Positions 32,674 to 42,355 are shown, counted from the stretch's first letter. The stretch is DNA of 64,000 nt from Thermohalobaculum sediminis (GCF_023487995.1 NZ_JAMFKN010000003.1:1-64000); one strand, 5' to 3'. Program-made: numbers and translations. Notes: a model not told the origin generated them from the letters alone.

Positions 32674-34221
32674 ATGACCATTACCACCACCATCCGCCGG
32701 GGCGGCCGGCGTCGCGGCCGGGCCGAGGGCGCAGGCGGCGGCATCGCCCAACCCGGCTGGCGGCAGGTGACAAACCCCTACGCGCCGATGGCCCTCTTCT
32801 CGCGCGACGAGATCGAGGCGATCGACGCGACCTCGATGCGCATCCTCGAGGAGCTGGGCATCGAGCTGATGAGCCCGCGCGCCTGCGACGTGCTGGAACG
32901 CGCGGGGGCGCAGGTGGACCGCGCCACGATGACGGTGCGGATGGACCGCGCGCTGGTGGCCGAACTGGTGGCGAAGGCGCCGTCCGAGTTCACGCTGACC
33001 CCCTGCAACCCGGCCCATGCCGTGCGGATCGGCGGCAATTCGGTCGTCACCACGCTGGTCGCCGGGCCGCCCGCCGTGCATGACCGTATCCGCGGGCGGC
33101 GCGCTTCGAACCTCGCGGACTACCGCAACTTCATCCGCCTGACGCAAAGCTTCAACGCCGTCCACATGATCGGGAACCAGGTCGCCGCGCCCATCGAGAT
33201 GCCGGCGAACAACCGCCATCTCGATTGCTACCTCGCCAACCTCACCCTCTCGGACCGCAGCTTCCACTGCACCTCGATCGGGCGGGGGCGCGCGCTCGAC
33301 GGGATCGAGATGATGGCGATCTCGCGCGGGCTCACGGCCGAGCAGATGATCGGCGATCCGGGTGTCACGACCATCATCTCGGTCAACTCGCCGCGCCGCT
33401 TCGACGACGCGATGGCGGACGGGCTGATGACCATGGCCGAATACGGCCAGTCGGTCTGCGTCACCCCCTTTACGCTGATGGGCGCGATGACGCCGGTCAC
33501 CCTGCCCGCGGCGCTGGCCCAGCAGAACGCCGAGGCGCTGTTCGGCATCGCACTGGTGCAGGCAATCCGCTCCGGCTGCCCGGTGATGTATGGCGCCTTC
33601 ACCTCGAACGTGGACATGAAGTCGGGCGCGCCCGCCTTCGGCACCCCCGAGAACGCAAAGGCCAACATCGCCTCGGGCCAGCTTGCCCGGCGCTACGGCC
33701 TGCCCTACCGGGCCACGCCCTCGAACGCCTCGAACGCCGCCGACGGGCAGGCGGTGTGGGAGACGATGATGTCGCTCTGGGGTTGCGTGCTGGGGGGGGC
33801 GAACATGCTCTACCACGCGGCGGGCTGGCTCGAGGGCGGGCTTTGCGCGAGCTACGAGAAGTTCGTGATGGATGTCGAGATGCTCGAGATGATGTTCGCC
33901 TTCCTCGAGCCCACTCGGGTGGATGCCGACACGCTGGGGTTCGACGCCATCGCCCGGGTGGCGCCGGGCGGGCATTTCTTCGGCGACGCGCACACCATGG
34001 CGCGCTACCAGACGGCGTTCCACGCGCCCTTGCTGTCGAACTGGCAGAACCACGAGGCCTGGGTCGCAGCGGGCGCCGAGGACGCGACGCAGCGTGCGAC
34101 GAAGCTATGGCAAACGGCGCTCGATGACTACGAGGAGCCCGCCATGGACCCCGCGATCCGCGAGGCGCTCGACGCCCATGTGGCAAGGCGCAAGGAGGAG
34201 ATCGGCGCCGGCGATCCGTAA
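32674..34221 (+). CDS. MttB-family methyltransferase-like protein, non-pyrrolysine
   Basis: Second MttB homologue in the window. It shares ATSMRILEELGIELMSPRA, AFTSNVDMKSGAPAFGTPE and YHAAGWLEGGLCASYEKFVMD with the one at 9435, and has no internal amber codon. Non-pyrrolysine members demethylate quaternary amines such as glycine betaine. The divergent GlxA-type regulator and its dyad support such a substrate here. The ATG at 32674 follows GGGGAGGGACCGC. It begins with an Arg/Gly-rich stretch like its paralogue. 515 aa. Confidence 0.87.
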   Translation: MTITTTIRRGGRRRGRAEGAGGGIAQPGWRQVTNPYAPMALFSRDEIEAIDATSMRILEELGIELMSPRACDVLERAGAQVDRATMTVRMDRALVAELVAKAPSEFTLTPCNPAHAVRIGGNSVVTTLVAGPPAVHDRIRGRRASNLADYRNFIRLTQSFNAVHMIGNQVAAPIEMPANNRHLDCYLANLTLSDRSFHCTSIGRGRALDGIEMMAISRGLTAEQMIGDPGVTTIISVNSPRRFDDAMADGLMTMAEYGQSVCVTPFTLMGAMTPVTLPAALAQQNAEALFGIALVQAIRSGCPVMYGAFTSNVDMKSGAPAFGTPENAKANIASGQLARRYGLPYRATPSNASNAADGQAVWETMMSLWGCVLGGANMLYHAAGWLEGGLCASYEKFVMDVEMLEMMFAFLEPTRVDADTLGFDAIARVAPGGHFFGDAHTMARYQTAFHAPLLSNWQNHEAWVAAGAEDATQRATKLWQTALDDYEEPAMDPAIREALDAHVARRKEEIGAGDP

Positions 34222-34339
34222 GTGTCCGGGTTCCCGCACCTGACGGGTCGGCAATTTCGTGCCAGAATTGTTATTTGCATATGAATTTCGCGCAAAGGAC
34301 GATCAGTCGCGAATGATTGTCAGACGCGAGGTAATTGAA

Positions 34340-35134
34340 ATGGCCCGTTTCATTCTCGGCCTTTTCCTGCTCTGCGTCCTCGCGCCACCCGGGGCCGGGG
34401 CGCAATCCTGCACCGAGATCCGTTTCGCCCGCGGCGCAAGTTCCGGCGAGGTCACCGGTTCAGCGCCCGCCGACGGCGTGATCTGCTACATGCTGAGTAC
34501 CGGCGCGGGACAGCAGGCCCGGCTTCGGGTGCTCGAGGGCAACAACACCATCTTCACGATCGAGGGTCTGGTCGACGCGCAGAACGATTACAGCTTCCGC
34601 ACCAAGGCGCGGACCTACCGCATCCTGGTCGGCCAGCTGATGCGCACCGCCCGCGACCAGCCCTTCCGGCTGCATGTCAGCGTGGCCGGCGGGCGCGGCG
34701 CAGCGGCGGGCAGCGACGGCCCGGCCTGGCGCAGCATGGGCGGCGGTATCACCGCGACGTCCGAGGGCCGCGCACGGGACGGCAGGACGCGCGCGATCTT
34801 CCAGTGCCGTGCGGGCGGCCCGGCATGGGCGACGCTGCAGCTCTATGGCGAGCCGGGCCCGGGCCTGCCGCTGCGCGACGGCGAGCGCGCGCAGGTGACG
34901 ATCGCGATCGACATGCGCGGCGGCACACACCGGTTCGAGGCGGTGCTGACCCGGCATGACGGGAACGATCAGTGGTGGGATGCGGTCGACGCCTTCGTGG
35001 CCGACTTCCTCGACGCCTTCGCCGCCGGACGGACGATGGCACTGGTGGATGCGGGTGGGGCCGAAGTCGTTCGCTTCGATCTGAGCGGCAGCGCCGATGC
35101 CCGCCGGGCGATGCGGGCGAAATGCGGGTTCTGA
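34340..35134 (+). CDS. Secreted hypothetical protein
   Basis: Starts with a Sec signal peptide (MARFILGLFLLCVLAPPGAGAQS). The mature part has an N-terminal beta-rich region with SCTEIRFARGASSGEVTGSAPADGVICYML, where two Cys could pair, and a C-terminal domain ending in FDLSGSADARRAMRAKCGF. The end resembles the C-terminus of invasion-associated or YcgK-like periplasmic proteins, in which a Cys closes the fold, but I cannot name a family. Its 5' region (34259-34340) is unusually AT-rich for this window. 264 aa. Confidence 0.7.
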   Translation: MARFILGLFLLCVLAPPGAGAQSCTEIRFARGASSGEVTGSAPADGVICYMLSTGAGQQARLRVLEGNNTIFTIEGLVDAQNDYSFRTKARTYRILVGQLMRTARDQPFRLHVSVAGGRGAAAGSDGPAWRSMGGGITATSEGRARDGRTRAIFQCRAGGPAWATLQLYGEPGPGLPLRDGERAQVTIAIDMRGGTHRFEAVLTRHDGNDQWWDAVDAFVADFLDAFAAGRTMALVDAGGAEVVRFDLSGSADARRAMRAKCGF

Positions 35135-35140
35135 AGCTGC

Positions 35141-35623
35141 TCAGCCGTCGTGGCTCGGCGCGCCCGCCTTCGCCTCCCAGGGCCGGGTCAGGTCTGCGAG
35201 CGCCGCGTCGAGGCACTCGACATCGACCGCAAGCTCGGCGCCGCCGCCAAGCCGCGCGACGATGCAGCCCGAGCAGTCCTCGCCCGGCTCGAAGTCGAGC
35301 GCGAGAAGCGCATAGACCGTCTCGGGGTCGTCCGGGCCGATCCCGCGGGCCCGCACATGCATGACGCTCTCGAAAGTCAGCGCAGTCCGCACCCGCTCGA
35401 AGGGCCGGCGGGCGCGGCTTGCGGCGTCGGCGTCCTCCCAGCGGAAGCGGTTCATCAGCACGACGAGGCGGCGCTTCTTCGGCAGCCAGGCGACATCGCC
35501 CACCTTGCCGACCGCGTCCTGCACAAGCGACGAGATGATCGCCAGGTCCTCGGCCGTCTCGGCCCTCAGCCGCAGCGGCCGGTCCGACAGGGGCGCATCC
35601 TCGAAGCGGGCGTCGGAGGTCAT
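35141..35623 (-). CDS. DUF2948 family protein
   Basis: A 160-residue cytoplasmic protein with [47 protein letters not shown], the hallmark of DUF2948, conserved next to murA in Rhodobacterales. Function unknown. Its start overlaps the murA stop by 4 bp, so translation is coupled. Confidence 0.85.
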   Translation of the reverse strand: MTSDARFEDAPLSDRPLRLRAETAEDLAIISSLVQDAVGKVGDVAWLPKKRRLVVLMNRFRWEDADAASRARRPFERVRTALTFESVMHVRARGIGPDDPETVYALLALDFEPGEDCSGCIVARLGGGAELAVDVECLDAALADLTRPWEAKAGAPSHDG

Positions 35624-36894
35624 GCGTCGCTCTCCCTCACGCGCTCGATCAAGGCGCCGCAGCGGCCCAGCTTCTCCTCGACCCGCTCGTAGCCGCGGTC
35701 GAGGTGATAGACCCGGCTCACCACCGTCTCGCCCTCGGCCGCGAGGCCCGCGAGGATCAGGCTCACCGAGGCGCGTAGGTCGGTTGCCATCACTGGCGCA
35801 CCCCTCAGCCGCTCGACGCCATGAACCCGCGCTGTGCCGCCATGCACCTCGATGCGGGCGCCCATCCGGCCAAGCTCGGGGACATGCATGAAGCGGTTCT
35901 CGAAGATGTGCTCCTCGACGACGCTCTCGCCCGTGGCGAGCGTAAGCATCGCCATCATCTGCGCCTGCAGGTCGGTGGGGAAACCCGGGAAGGGCTCCGT
36001 CACCACGTGGAGCGGGCGGATCACGCCGTTGCGGCGCGCCACGCGCAGGCCGCCGCCAACCTCCTCGACCGCGATGTCGGCTTCCTCGAGCTTGTCCGCC
36101 AGCGCCGCGACCAGCGCCCGCTCGCCACCCATGAGCGTGACCTCGCCGCCAGCGATGACGGGGGCGATCATGTAGGTACCAAGCTCGACTCGGTCGGGCA
36201 GCACGCGGTGCGTGGCGCCGCCCAGCGTCGGCACGCCCTCGATGCGGATCTCCGGGGTCCCCTCGCCCTCGATCCGCGCGCCCATCGCGCGCAGGCAGCG
36301 GGCGAGATCGACGATCTCGGGCTCGCGCGCGGCGTTCTTCAGCACCGTGGTGCCCTTCGCGAGCGTCGCCGCCATCAGCAGGTTCTCGGTCGCGCCGACC
36401 GAGACGAAGGGAAACTCGACCACCGCGCCCCTCAGGCCGCCGTTGGCCGAGGCGGTGACATAGCCATCCGCCAGCTCGAGGCTCGCGCCCATCCGCTCCA
36501 GCCCCGAGAGGTGCAGGTCCACCGGCCGCGCGCCGATCGCGCAGCCGCCCGGCAGCGAGACCCTCGCCCGCCCGAAGCGCGCGAGCAGCGGCCCCAGCAC
36601 CAGGATCGAGGCGCGCATCTTGCGCACGATGTCGTAATGCGCCGTGTGCGAGCCGATCGAGGCGCCCGAGAGCGCGAGCACCCGCCCCTCCTGCAGCCCC
36701 GCGACCTCGCAGCCCAGCGAGGCGAGCAGCTCCGACATGGTGCGGATATCGGCCAGGCGCGGCGCGTTGGTCAGCGTCAGCGGCTGGTCGGTCAGGATCG
36801 CCGCGGGCATCAGCGCGAGGCAGGCGTTCTTGGCGCCCGAGATCGCGATCTCGCCCGAAAGCGGCCGGCCGCCCTGAACCCGGATCCTGTCCAT
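35620..36894 (-). CDS. murA: UDP-N-acetylglucosamine 1-carboxyvinyltransferase
   Basis: First committed step of peptidoglycan synthesis: transfer of enolpyruvate from PEP to UDP-GlcNAc. The conserved start is [24 protein letters not shown], with Lys22-Asn23. The fosfomycin-target Cys118 is in [15 protein letters not shown]. Later blocks ([39 protein letters not shown]) are complete. 424 aa. The ATG at 36894 begins the conserved N-terminus. Fosfomycin sensitivity is expected, since the Cys is not replaced by Asp. Confidence 0.96.
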   Translation of the reverse strand: MDRIRVQGGRPLSGEIAISGAKNACLALMPAAILTDQPLTLTNAPRLADIRTMSELLASLGCEVAGLQEGRVLALSGASIGSHTAHYDIVRKMRASILVLGPLLARFGRARVSLPGGCAIGARPVDLHLSGLERMGASLELADGYVTASANGGLRGAVVEFPFVSVGATENLLMAATLAKGTTVLKNAAREPEIVDLARCLRAMGARIEGEGTPEIRIEGVPTLGGATHRVLPDRVELGTYMIAPVIAGGEVTLMGGERALVAALADKLEEADIAVEEVGGGLRVARRNGVIRPLHVVTEPFPGFPTDLQAQMMAMLTLATGESVVEEHIFENRFMHVPELGRMGARIEVHGGTARVHGVERLRGAPVMATDLRASVSLILAGLAAEGETVVSRVYHLDRGYERVEEKLGRCGALIERVRESDA

Positions 36895-36943
36895 CCCTGC
36901 CCCTTCTCCGGCCCGGCCGCTTCGGCACGGGCACCCGCTCGCC

Positions 36944-37144
36944 TCAGTCCTCGCCGCCGCGCGCGGTGCCGTCGGCCGCTCGCTCGCCCGCCGCGGCCTC
37001 CGGCTCGGCCGCCGCATCCGAGGCTCGACGCGCCCGGGCCTGGGCCTTGCGCAGATGCAGGTTGCGTCGCAGCGCCTCGGCGAGCCGCTCGGCCCGCGCG
37101 GACCCCGGCGCCCGTTCTCCCGCCTTGTCGCCACCTCGCGTCAT
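36944..37144 (-). CDS. Small basic protein upstream of murA
   Basis: A 66-residue protein rich in Arg and Ala: [35 protein letters not shown]. Short proteins with the same AERLAxALRxNLxxRKxQARAR block commonly precede murA in Rhodobacteraceae from my general knowledge. No function is known. The composition suggests a helix and possible nucleic acid or membrane binding. It lies 49 bp before murA on the same strand. Confidence 0.6.
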   Translation of the reverse strand: MTRGGDKAGERAPGSARAERLAEALRRNLHLRKAQARARRASDAAAEPEAAAGERAADGTARGGED

Positions 37145-37272
37145 TGCAGAGCGCGATGTAATCGTCTTTGCGGCGAAGGTCCAGATTGGGCTTGCATTCA
37201 GGGGCGATGCTGGTATCTGTCGCCCCGCGCCGCCCGAGGCGAAAGCCCGACGGGTCGAACCGCATGACAGGC

Positions 37273-37350
<78 letters not shown>

Positions 37351-37538
37351 TTTCAACCACTTAGACCGTTGGGCAGCGTCGTTGTACGGCGCTCGTCACC
37401 CACCTGTCACCCACAAGGGTCGGATTTCGGCTCCGGAGCGCGCATACCGTTTCGTGGGCGATTGGGCGAAAAGTTAACCCCGAAGTAACGATAACGCGGA
37501 ACCCAGCCTTTTTGCATCAGGGGGCGATGTGATGTCTT

Positions 37539-37699
37539 AGCAGGCTGCCGAAAAAAAGGCGCTGCCAGTTCGACTAACGGACGCCTGCCACGTACGAACC
37601 GATCCTGACGCCGGCTGGGCGCCGCTCATCGGGACCCGTACATTCCCGGATCCCTGCCATCAGGCCAGCTGGCAGCGCCTTTTCTTCAACAGCCTGCTA
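37539..37699. mobile_element. MITE-like element with 31-bp terminal inverted repeats
   Basis: 161 bp bounded by inverted repeats 37539-37569 and 37669-37699 that match at 28 of 31 positions (TAGCAGGCTG outermost, GGCGCTGCCAG innermost). It has no coding capacity. It directly abuts the IS5-type element. Confidence 0.6.
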
Positions 37700-37724
37700 G
37701 AGGCCATCTGTTTCATTGAGACCA

Positions 37725-38495
37725 GGATCAGGACCCATAACCAGAAGATGACGGTTGCGGCGATGCAGACTGCACTTATGCAGGTGTGGGCGCATCGGTC
37801 GCATCGCATGGCGATGCGTCGCCAGTCCGTGAGCCTGCCGAACATGCGCTCGATGCGTTTGCGCTGCTTTTACCAGACGGCATCATGGTCGACTGCGCGC
37901 TTGCGGCGCGTCCGTCCGGGAGTGCAGGGCGTGATACCGAGGCGGCGGAGCGCATCACGAAATCGGTCACTTTCGTAGCCTTTGTCAGCAATGACCATGT
38001 CGGCGTCGGGCAGCGCCGGCAGGACGGTTGCCGCCCCGCGGCAGTCGCTGACCCGGCCTTCGCTGGGCAGCAGGGTCAACGGCTTGCCGTCGCCGGCGCA
38101 GACCGCGTGGAGCGTCGAGTTCAGGCCGCCCTTGATGCGCCCGATACGCCGGGGAACAGCCCCTTCTTGGGCAGGCTGGGGGCGGTGCGATGCGCTTTCA
38201 GGTGTGTCGCGTCGATCATCACGGTGTCGGTTGCCGCGATTGCGGCCGCAAGCGTGGCGAAGATCCGAGCGGCGACGCAGATCCGGCCCCAGCGGACGAA
38301 CCGGTTGTAGAGCGTCTTCGGCGGCCCGTAGCAAGCCCGCGCGTCGCGCCACATCTGCCCGCCCCGGATCACGTGGAGGATCCCCGAGATCACGTTGCGA
38401 TTATCCACCCTAGGCCCGCCACGCGGATTGTTCCGGAGCAGCGGACGAAGGCAGGCAAACTGAGCATCGGAAAGCCAGAAGTGGTGGCCGGACAT
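37725..38495 (-). pseudogene. IS5/IS427 transposase, broken
   Basis: Frame A (38121-38495) reads MSGHHFWLSDAQFACLRPLL then RVDNRNVISGILHVIRGGQMW, and carries the first DDE Asp in DTVMIDATHLKAHRT. Frame B (to 37870) continues with RRIGRIKGGLNSTLHAVC and ADMVIADKGYESD, holding the second Asp. Group members often join two frames by programmed slippage. Frame B is then cut by a TAA at 37870-37872, after which the conserved KRIERMFGRLTDWRRIA (with the catalytic Glu) continues in the same frame. Without read-through the transposase lacks its Glu and is inactive. Confidence 0.82.
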
Positions 38496-38569
38496 CGCAA
38501 ACCCCCAGTATTTGGGAGCTCGACTCAGATTTCAGGGAATGCGGGAAGCCCGTTTATATGTCCTGAGCC
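37725..38569 (-). mobile_element. IS5 family (IS427-like) insertion sequence, decayed
   Basis: 845 bp between imperfect ends, GGATCAGGACCCATAA on the left and the reverse complement of TATATGTCCTGAGCC on the right. The size and two-frame transposase organisation are those of the IS427 group. It lies between the mini-element and the acylation operon. Confidence 0.7.
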
Positions 38570-38676
38570 GATGGAGAAAAACTAATCTTGGAGATTCAGA
38601 AATCCGCTTACTTCTGATAACAAACTGGCGAGCGCCCCCGGCAGCGCCGGGATCGGTGAATGGCCTGCAGGGGAGC

Positions 38677-39585
38677 ATGGGGACCGTGAGAGCATCAACG
38701 ATGCAGGCGCATCCGCTCGCGCCTCGGTTCTGGGCCTACGCGGTCCTGCTCGGACTTCTGCTGACGAACCTCTTCTCTGCGGGCCTCCTGCTCCTGCCGC
38801 AGGAGCGGGACGGACCCGCCGTCATGGCCTATACTGAGGCGCGGCTCGCGCGCTTCGTCGACCGGATCCGCGGCGGCGCGCTCGGCGTCGTGCTCATCGG
38901 CGATTCCCGGATGCAGTTCGCGACGCTCGGTGAGGAAGCGCTCGCCGCCTCGCTCACGCGCGCGGCCGGCAGGCCAGTCGCCGTCATCCGCTTCCTGCGG
39001 GTCGCGAGCACGTTCCGCGAGATTGAGCCCTATGCCGAGGCGATACTCGATTCAGGCGCCTCGGCGATCGTGCTCCAGCATTCCTTCATGGCGCGACAGG
39101 ACACGGTCGTCTCGCGGATCGGCGACGCGCGCCGGATGGTCGCCGACACGCTCTTCGGACGCGGCTCTCGGCAGAGCTCGCCGGCTCTTGCTGCCTATTA
39201 TGAGGGCCTGTCGGCCTGCGAGGACATCAAGCCGATGCGGCTTCCCTTCACGATGCTAGGCGCCTCGGTGACACGGGACCGCTATGCCGCAAGGGGCGAG
39301 AGCGCCCGCCTCTCGGCCCGTTTCACGGACGAGGCGCACCAACGTGGGATCGCGATGATCGTGGCCGAGACGCCCGCGCGCGACATCGCGGGCGTCGAGA
39401 CGACGCTTGCGCCCGACCCCACGCTCTTCGTCCATCCGCCACGGCCGGTGGAAGTGGCAGGGCTGACCGACCCGGGGCTCTATTGCGACGAGTACCATCT
39501 GAACGAGACGGGGCGCGCGCTCTACTCCGATTGGCTCGGCCAGCGGATCGTCGAAGCGCTCGCGAGGGAGGGGAGCAGGGAATGA
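38677..39585 (+). CDS. Membrane-anchored SGNH hydrolase-like protein (DltD/AlgJ-like role)
   Basis: First gene of the acylation operon. One N-terminal membrane span (WAYAVLLGLLLTNLFSAGLLLL) precedes a periplasmic SGNH domain with the block I motif VVLIGDSRMQF (Ser77) and the C-terminal Asp-His pair in YCDEYHLNETGRALY. In Dlt and alginate acetylation systems such proteins pass the acyl group to the polymer or act as esterases. The ATG at 38677 follows GCAGGGGAGC. It overlaps the next gene by 4 bp. 302 aa. Confidence 0.82.
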   Translation: MGTVRASTMQAHPLAPRFWAYAVLLGLLLTNLFSAGLLLLPQERDGPAVMAYTEARLARFVDRIRGGALGVVLIGDSRMQFATLGEEALAASLTRAAGRPVAVIRFLRVASTFREIEPYAEAILDSGASAIVLQHSFMARQDTVVSRIGDARRMVADTLFGRGSRQSSPALAAYYEGLSACEDIKPMRLPFTMLGASVTRDRYAARGESARLSARFTDEAHQRGIAMIVAETPARDIAGVETTLAPDPTLFVHPPRPVEVAGLTDPGLYCDEYHLNETGRALYSDWLGQRIVEALAREGSRE

Positions 39586-41429
39586 GCGAGACCGATCCGC
39601 TCGGCGAGCTCGAGGCGACGATCGCGGCCCGGGCGGCGGCGAAGGCGCCCTTCATGGGTGGGCGGGCGAGCCTTGCCTATCCTCAACTGCGCGAGCGGAT
39701 TGCGCGGACGCGCGGCCTCCTCGCTCGGCTCGGCGTCGGGCGCGGCGCGCGGGTGCTGATCGCGAGCGAGGACGACGCCGCGGTCGGCGTCCTCTACCTC
39801 GCCGCGCTGACGCATGGGGCGACAGCCGTCGTGATGGACCCGAACGCCACGCCGGCCGAGGCGGTCGTTCTCGCGGCGCGCAGCCGGCCGGCCGCGCTCT
39901 TTCTCGACGACATGCTGATCCGGCGGACGGAGGCGCTCAGCCGCTCCGTCGAGGCGCCGCTCGTCGCCATCGCGCCAGATCGTCCGGCGCGCGCCGGCCT
40001 CGGCTTCCTCATCCGCCCGAAGGCGACGGTGCCCGCGACCTATCCCGCGCTCCTCGGCGACGAGATGGCGGCCGAGCCCGAGCGCGAGGCCGCAGCGGAC
40101 GACCCGGCCCTGATGCTCTTCACCTCCGGCACCACTTCGAAGCCGAAGGCGGTCGTGATCTCGCGGGGCGCGCTTGCGGCGCAGCTCGAGGTCCTCGTTC
40201 GGCGCTTCGGCCTCGATACGCGAAGCCGGATCGTCAACCACCTGCCCTTCCACCACACGGACGGACTGAACCAGGGGCCCCTTCTCGCCGCCGCGGCAGG
40301 GTGTGAGGTGATCCGGCCGGGCGCCGTGACGATCCAGTCGCTCGGGGCCATCCTCGACCTCGTCTACCAGCGCCGCGCGAGCCATCTCGTGACGGTGCCG
40401 ACGGTCCTCGCGATGATGGCGCGGCTGCCCTCGGACTACGACGATACCTTCTCGCATCCCGAGTTCCGCTTCATCGAGTCGACCGCGGGCCCGCTCGACC
40501 CCGCGCTCTGGCGCGAGACCGAGGCGCGTTTTGCCGCGCGAGTCGTCAATTGCTACGGCCTGACCGAGACCGTCAGCGAGGCGCTTTACGCGGGCCCCGA
40601 TGACGCCTCGCACCGGATCGGCACTGTCGGCCGGCCCGATGGATTCGAGATGCGCATCCGCGACGATGCGGGCGCGACCGTCGGCCGGGGCAAGACCGGC
40701 GAGCTGATGCTGCGTGGCGCCGGGCTGATGAGCGGGTATTTCGAGGACCCGGAGGCGACCGCGGCGGTTCTCGCGGATGGCTGGCTCGCCACCGGCGATC
40801 TCGCGGTCGAGGACGAGGACGGCTGCGTCCGCATCGTCGGGCGCAAGAAGAACATGATCATCCGCGCCTCGGTCAACATCTATCCAGAAGATCTGGACAC
40901 GGCGGCGCGCGCCTGCCCGGGTGTCAGCGCGGCTGCCACGATCGGGATGCCGGACGAGATGCTGGGCGAGCGCGTCATCCTCTGCGTCACGGCGCGGCAG
41001 GGTGCCACGGGGCTGCAGGACACGCTGATGGAGCATCTGCGCGAGACGGTCGGGGCCGAGCGGCTGCCGAACGAGATCATCGTGCTCGACGCTCTACCCT
41101 ACGGCCCATCGGGCAAGGTCCTGCTCTCGGAGCTGAGGACCATGGCGAGCGCGGCCGGTCCCGCCACGGCCGGCGAGACGATGACCGAGGCAGTGATCGC
41201 CGAGGCGGCCGCCGCCTTCGGCCGGCGTGCGGCGGAGCTCGGGCCGGAGAGCACCGCCGAGAGCACCGCGGGCTGGGACTCGCTCACCTTCCTCGAATTC
41301 GTGACCCGGCTCGAGCGGCGCTTCGCGGTCCGGCTCGCGCCGCGCGACGTGATGGCGATCGACCGCCTTGGGGACGCGATCGCGGCGCTCGAGAGGACGG
41401 GGACCACTGCCGCCGGAGCGCTGCAGTGA
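39582..41429 (+). CDS. Adenylation enzyme fused to an acyl carrier domain (DltA-DltC-like)
   Basis: Activates a carboxylic or amino acid as adenylate and loads it on its own carrier domain. Adenylation motifs: LMLFTSGTTSKPKAVVISRG, NCYGLTETVSEAL, GWLATGDLAVEDEDG and GRKKNMIIRASVNIYPEDLD, with the C-terminal Lys in YGPSGKVLLSELR. Residues about 535-605 form a carrier domain with GWDSLTFLEF, Ser being the phosphopantetheine site. Dlt systems normally have separate A and C proteins, so the fusion is notable. The substrate (D-alanine, other amino acid or acyl) cannot be read. Start and stop overlap both neighbours (ATGA, GTGA). 615 aa. Confidence 0.85.
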   Translation: MSETDPLGELEATIAARAAAKAPFMGGRASLAYPQLRERIARTRGLLARLGVGRGARVLIASEDDAAVGVLYLAALTHGATAVVMDPNATPAEAVVLAARSRPAALFLDDMLIRRTEALSRSVEAPLVAIAPDRPARAGLGFLIRPKATVPATYPALLGDEMAAEPEREAAADDPALMLFTSGTTSKPKAVVISRGALAAQLEVLVRRFGLDTRSRIVNHLPFHHTDGLNQGPLLAAAAGCEVIRPGAVTIQSLGAILDLVYQRRASHLVTVPTVLAMMARLPSDYDDTFSHPEFRFIESTAGPLDPALWRETEARFAARVVNCYGLTETVSEALYAGPDDASHRIGTVGRPDGFEMRIRDDAGATVGRGKTGELMLRGAGLMSGYFEDPEATAAVLADGWLATGDLAVEDEDGCVRIVGRKKNMIIRASVNIYPEDLDTAARACPGVSAAATIGMPDEMLGERVILCVTARQGATGLQDTLMEHLRETVGAERLPNEIIVLDALPYGPSGKVLLSELRTMASAAGPATAGETMTEAVIAEAAAAFGRRAAELGPESTAESTAGWDSLTFLEFVTRLERRFAVRLAPRDVMAIDRLGDAIAALERTGTTAAGALQ

Positions 41430-42355
41430 ACGCTGCCGCGCGCGAGGGGGTGCTGATCCTCGGCCATCCTCGGTCGGGGACGACGCTGCTCCGCCGGCTC
41501 GTCGACCGCCATCCGGCCTTCGCCGCGCCACCCGAGACGCATCTCTTCGGCGCCTGCGCGCGCTTTCTCGCAGCCGACCTCACGGCGCATGGCGTCGACA
41601 TGGGCGTCCTCGCCGGGCTCGACTTCGCGGGCTTCGAGGACGAGGTCGTGCTCGAGCGGCTCAGGGCCTTCGCCTTCAGCTTCCTGGAAGACTACGCGGA
41701 GCGGGCAGGCAAGCCCAGATGGGCCGAGAAGAGCGCCTTTGACATCTTCGACCTCGCCCCGATCGAGCGGCTCTGTGCCGACCGCGTGCGCTATGTCGGG
41801 ATCGTCCGGCATCCCTTCGACGTGGCGGCGAGCTGCAAGGAGTTCTGCGACGCGGCCGGCGTCTACCCCGCACCGATGCACGCCTATCTCCGCCGTTTCA
41901 GCCAGCCGGTCGAGGCCTTCCTGCACTCCTGGGCCGACACGACGCGCGCGCTCGTGGATCTCGGCCGCCGCCGGCCGGATCGGTGCATCGTCTGTCGCTA
42001 CGAGGATCTCGTCGCCGCGCCCGAGGAGGTACTGGGCCAGATCTTCGCCTTCCTCGGCGAGGCGCCCCTGCCCGCCCTACCCGCGCTCGACGCGGACGAG
42101 ACGTTGGGCTTCGTCGATCACAAGGGGTTCGGCGCCGAGCAGATCTATGCCGACAGCGTAGCGCGCTGGCGCTCGATCCCGACGCCGCAACTCGCCCGGC
42201 TCCTCCCGGTCGTGGCCGGGCTGATGCAGGATCTCGGCTATGACCTGCCCGACCTGCCGCCGCCGCCCGACACGGCCGAAGCGCGCCGGCGGTTCGTCGC
42301 GGGGCTCGCTGCCGGCCGGGCGAGCCGGGGCAAGGGCGGTACGGGCAGCGCATGA
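41426..42355 (+). CDS. PAPS-dependent sulfotransferase, GTG start
   Basis: Transfers sulfate from PAPS to a hydroxyl or amine of a carbohydrate, lipid or peptide. The 5'-phosphosulfate loop is LILGHPRSGTTLLRRLVDRHP and the 3'-phosphate motif is YVGIVRHPFDVAASCKEF, both complete. The GTG at 41426 overlaps the stop of the adenylation gene (GTGA). It lies inside the acylation operon, so the acceptor may be the same envelope molecule. PAPS can be supplied by the sat-cysC product. 309 aa. Confidence 0.87.
   Translation: MNAAAREGVLILGHPRSGTTLLRRLVDRHPAFAAPPETHLFGACARFLAADLTAHGVDMGVLAGLDFAGFEDEVVLERLRAFAFSFLEDYAERAGKPRWAEKSAFDIFDLAPIERLCADRVRYVGIVRHPFDVAASCKEFCDAAGVYPAPMHAYLRRFSQPVEAFLHSWADTTRALVDLGRRRPDRCIVCRYEDLVAAPEEVLGQIFAFLGEAPLPALPALDADETLGFVDHKGFGAEQIYADSVARWRSIPTPQLARLLPVVAGLMQDLGYDLPDLPPPPDTAEARRRFVAGLAAGRASRGKGGTGSA

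Noticed and set aside
39582-41429. Nonribosomal peptide synthetase module
   Set aside because: No condensation or thioesterase domain; context is MBOAT, SGNH hydrolase and microprotein.
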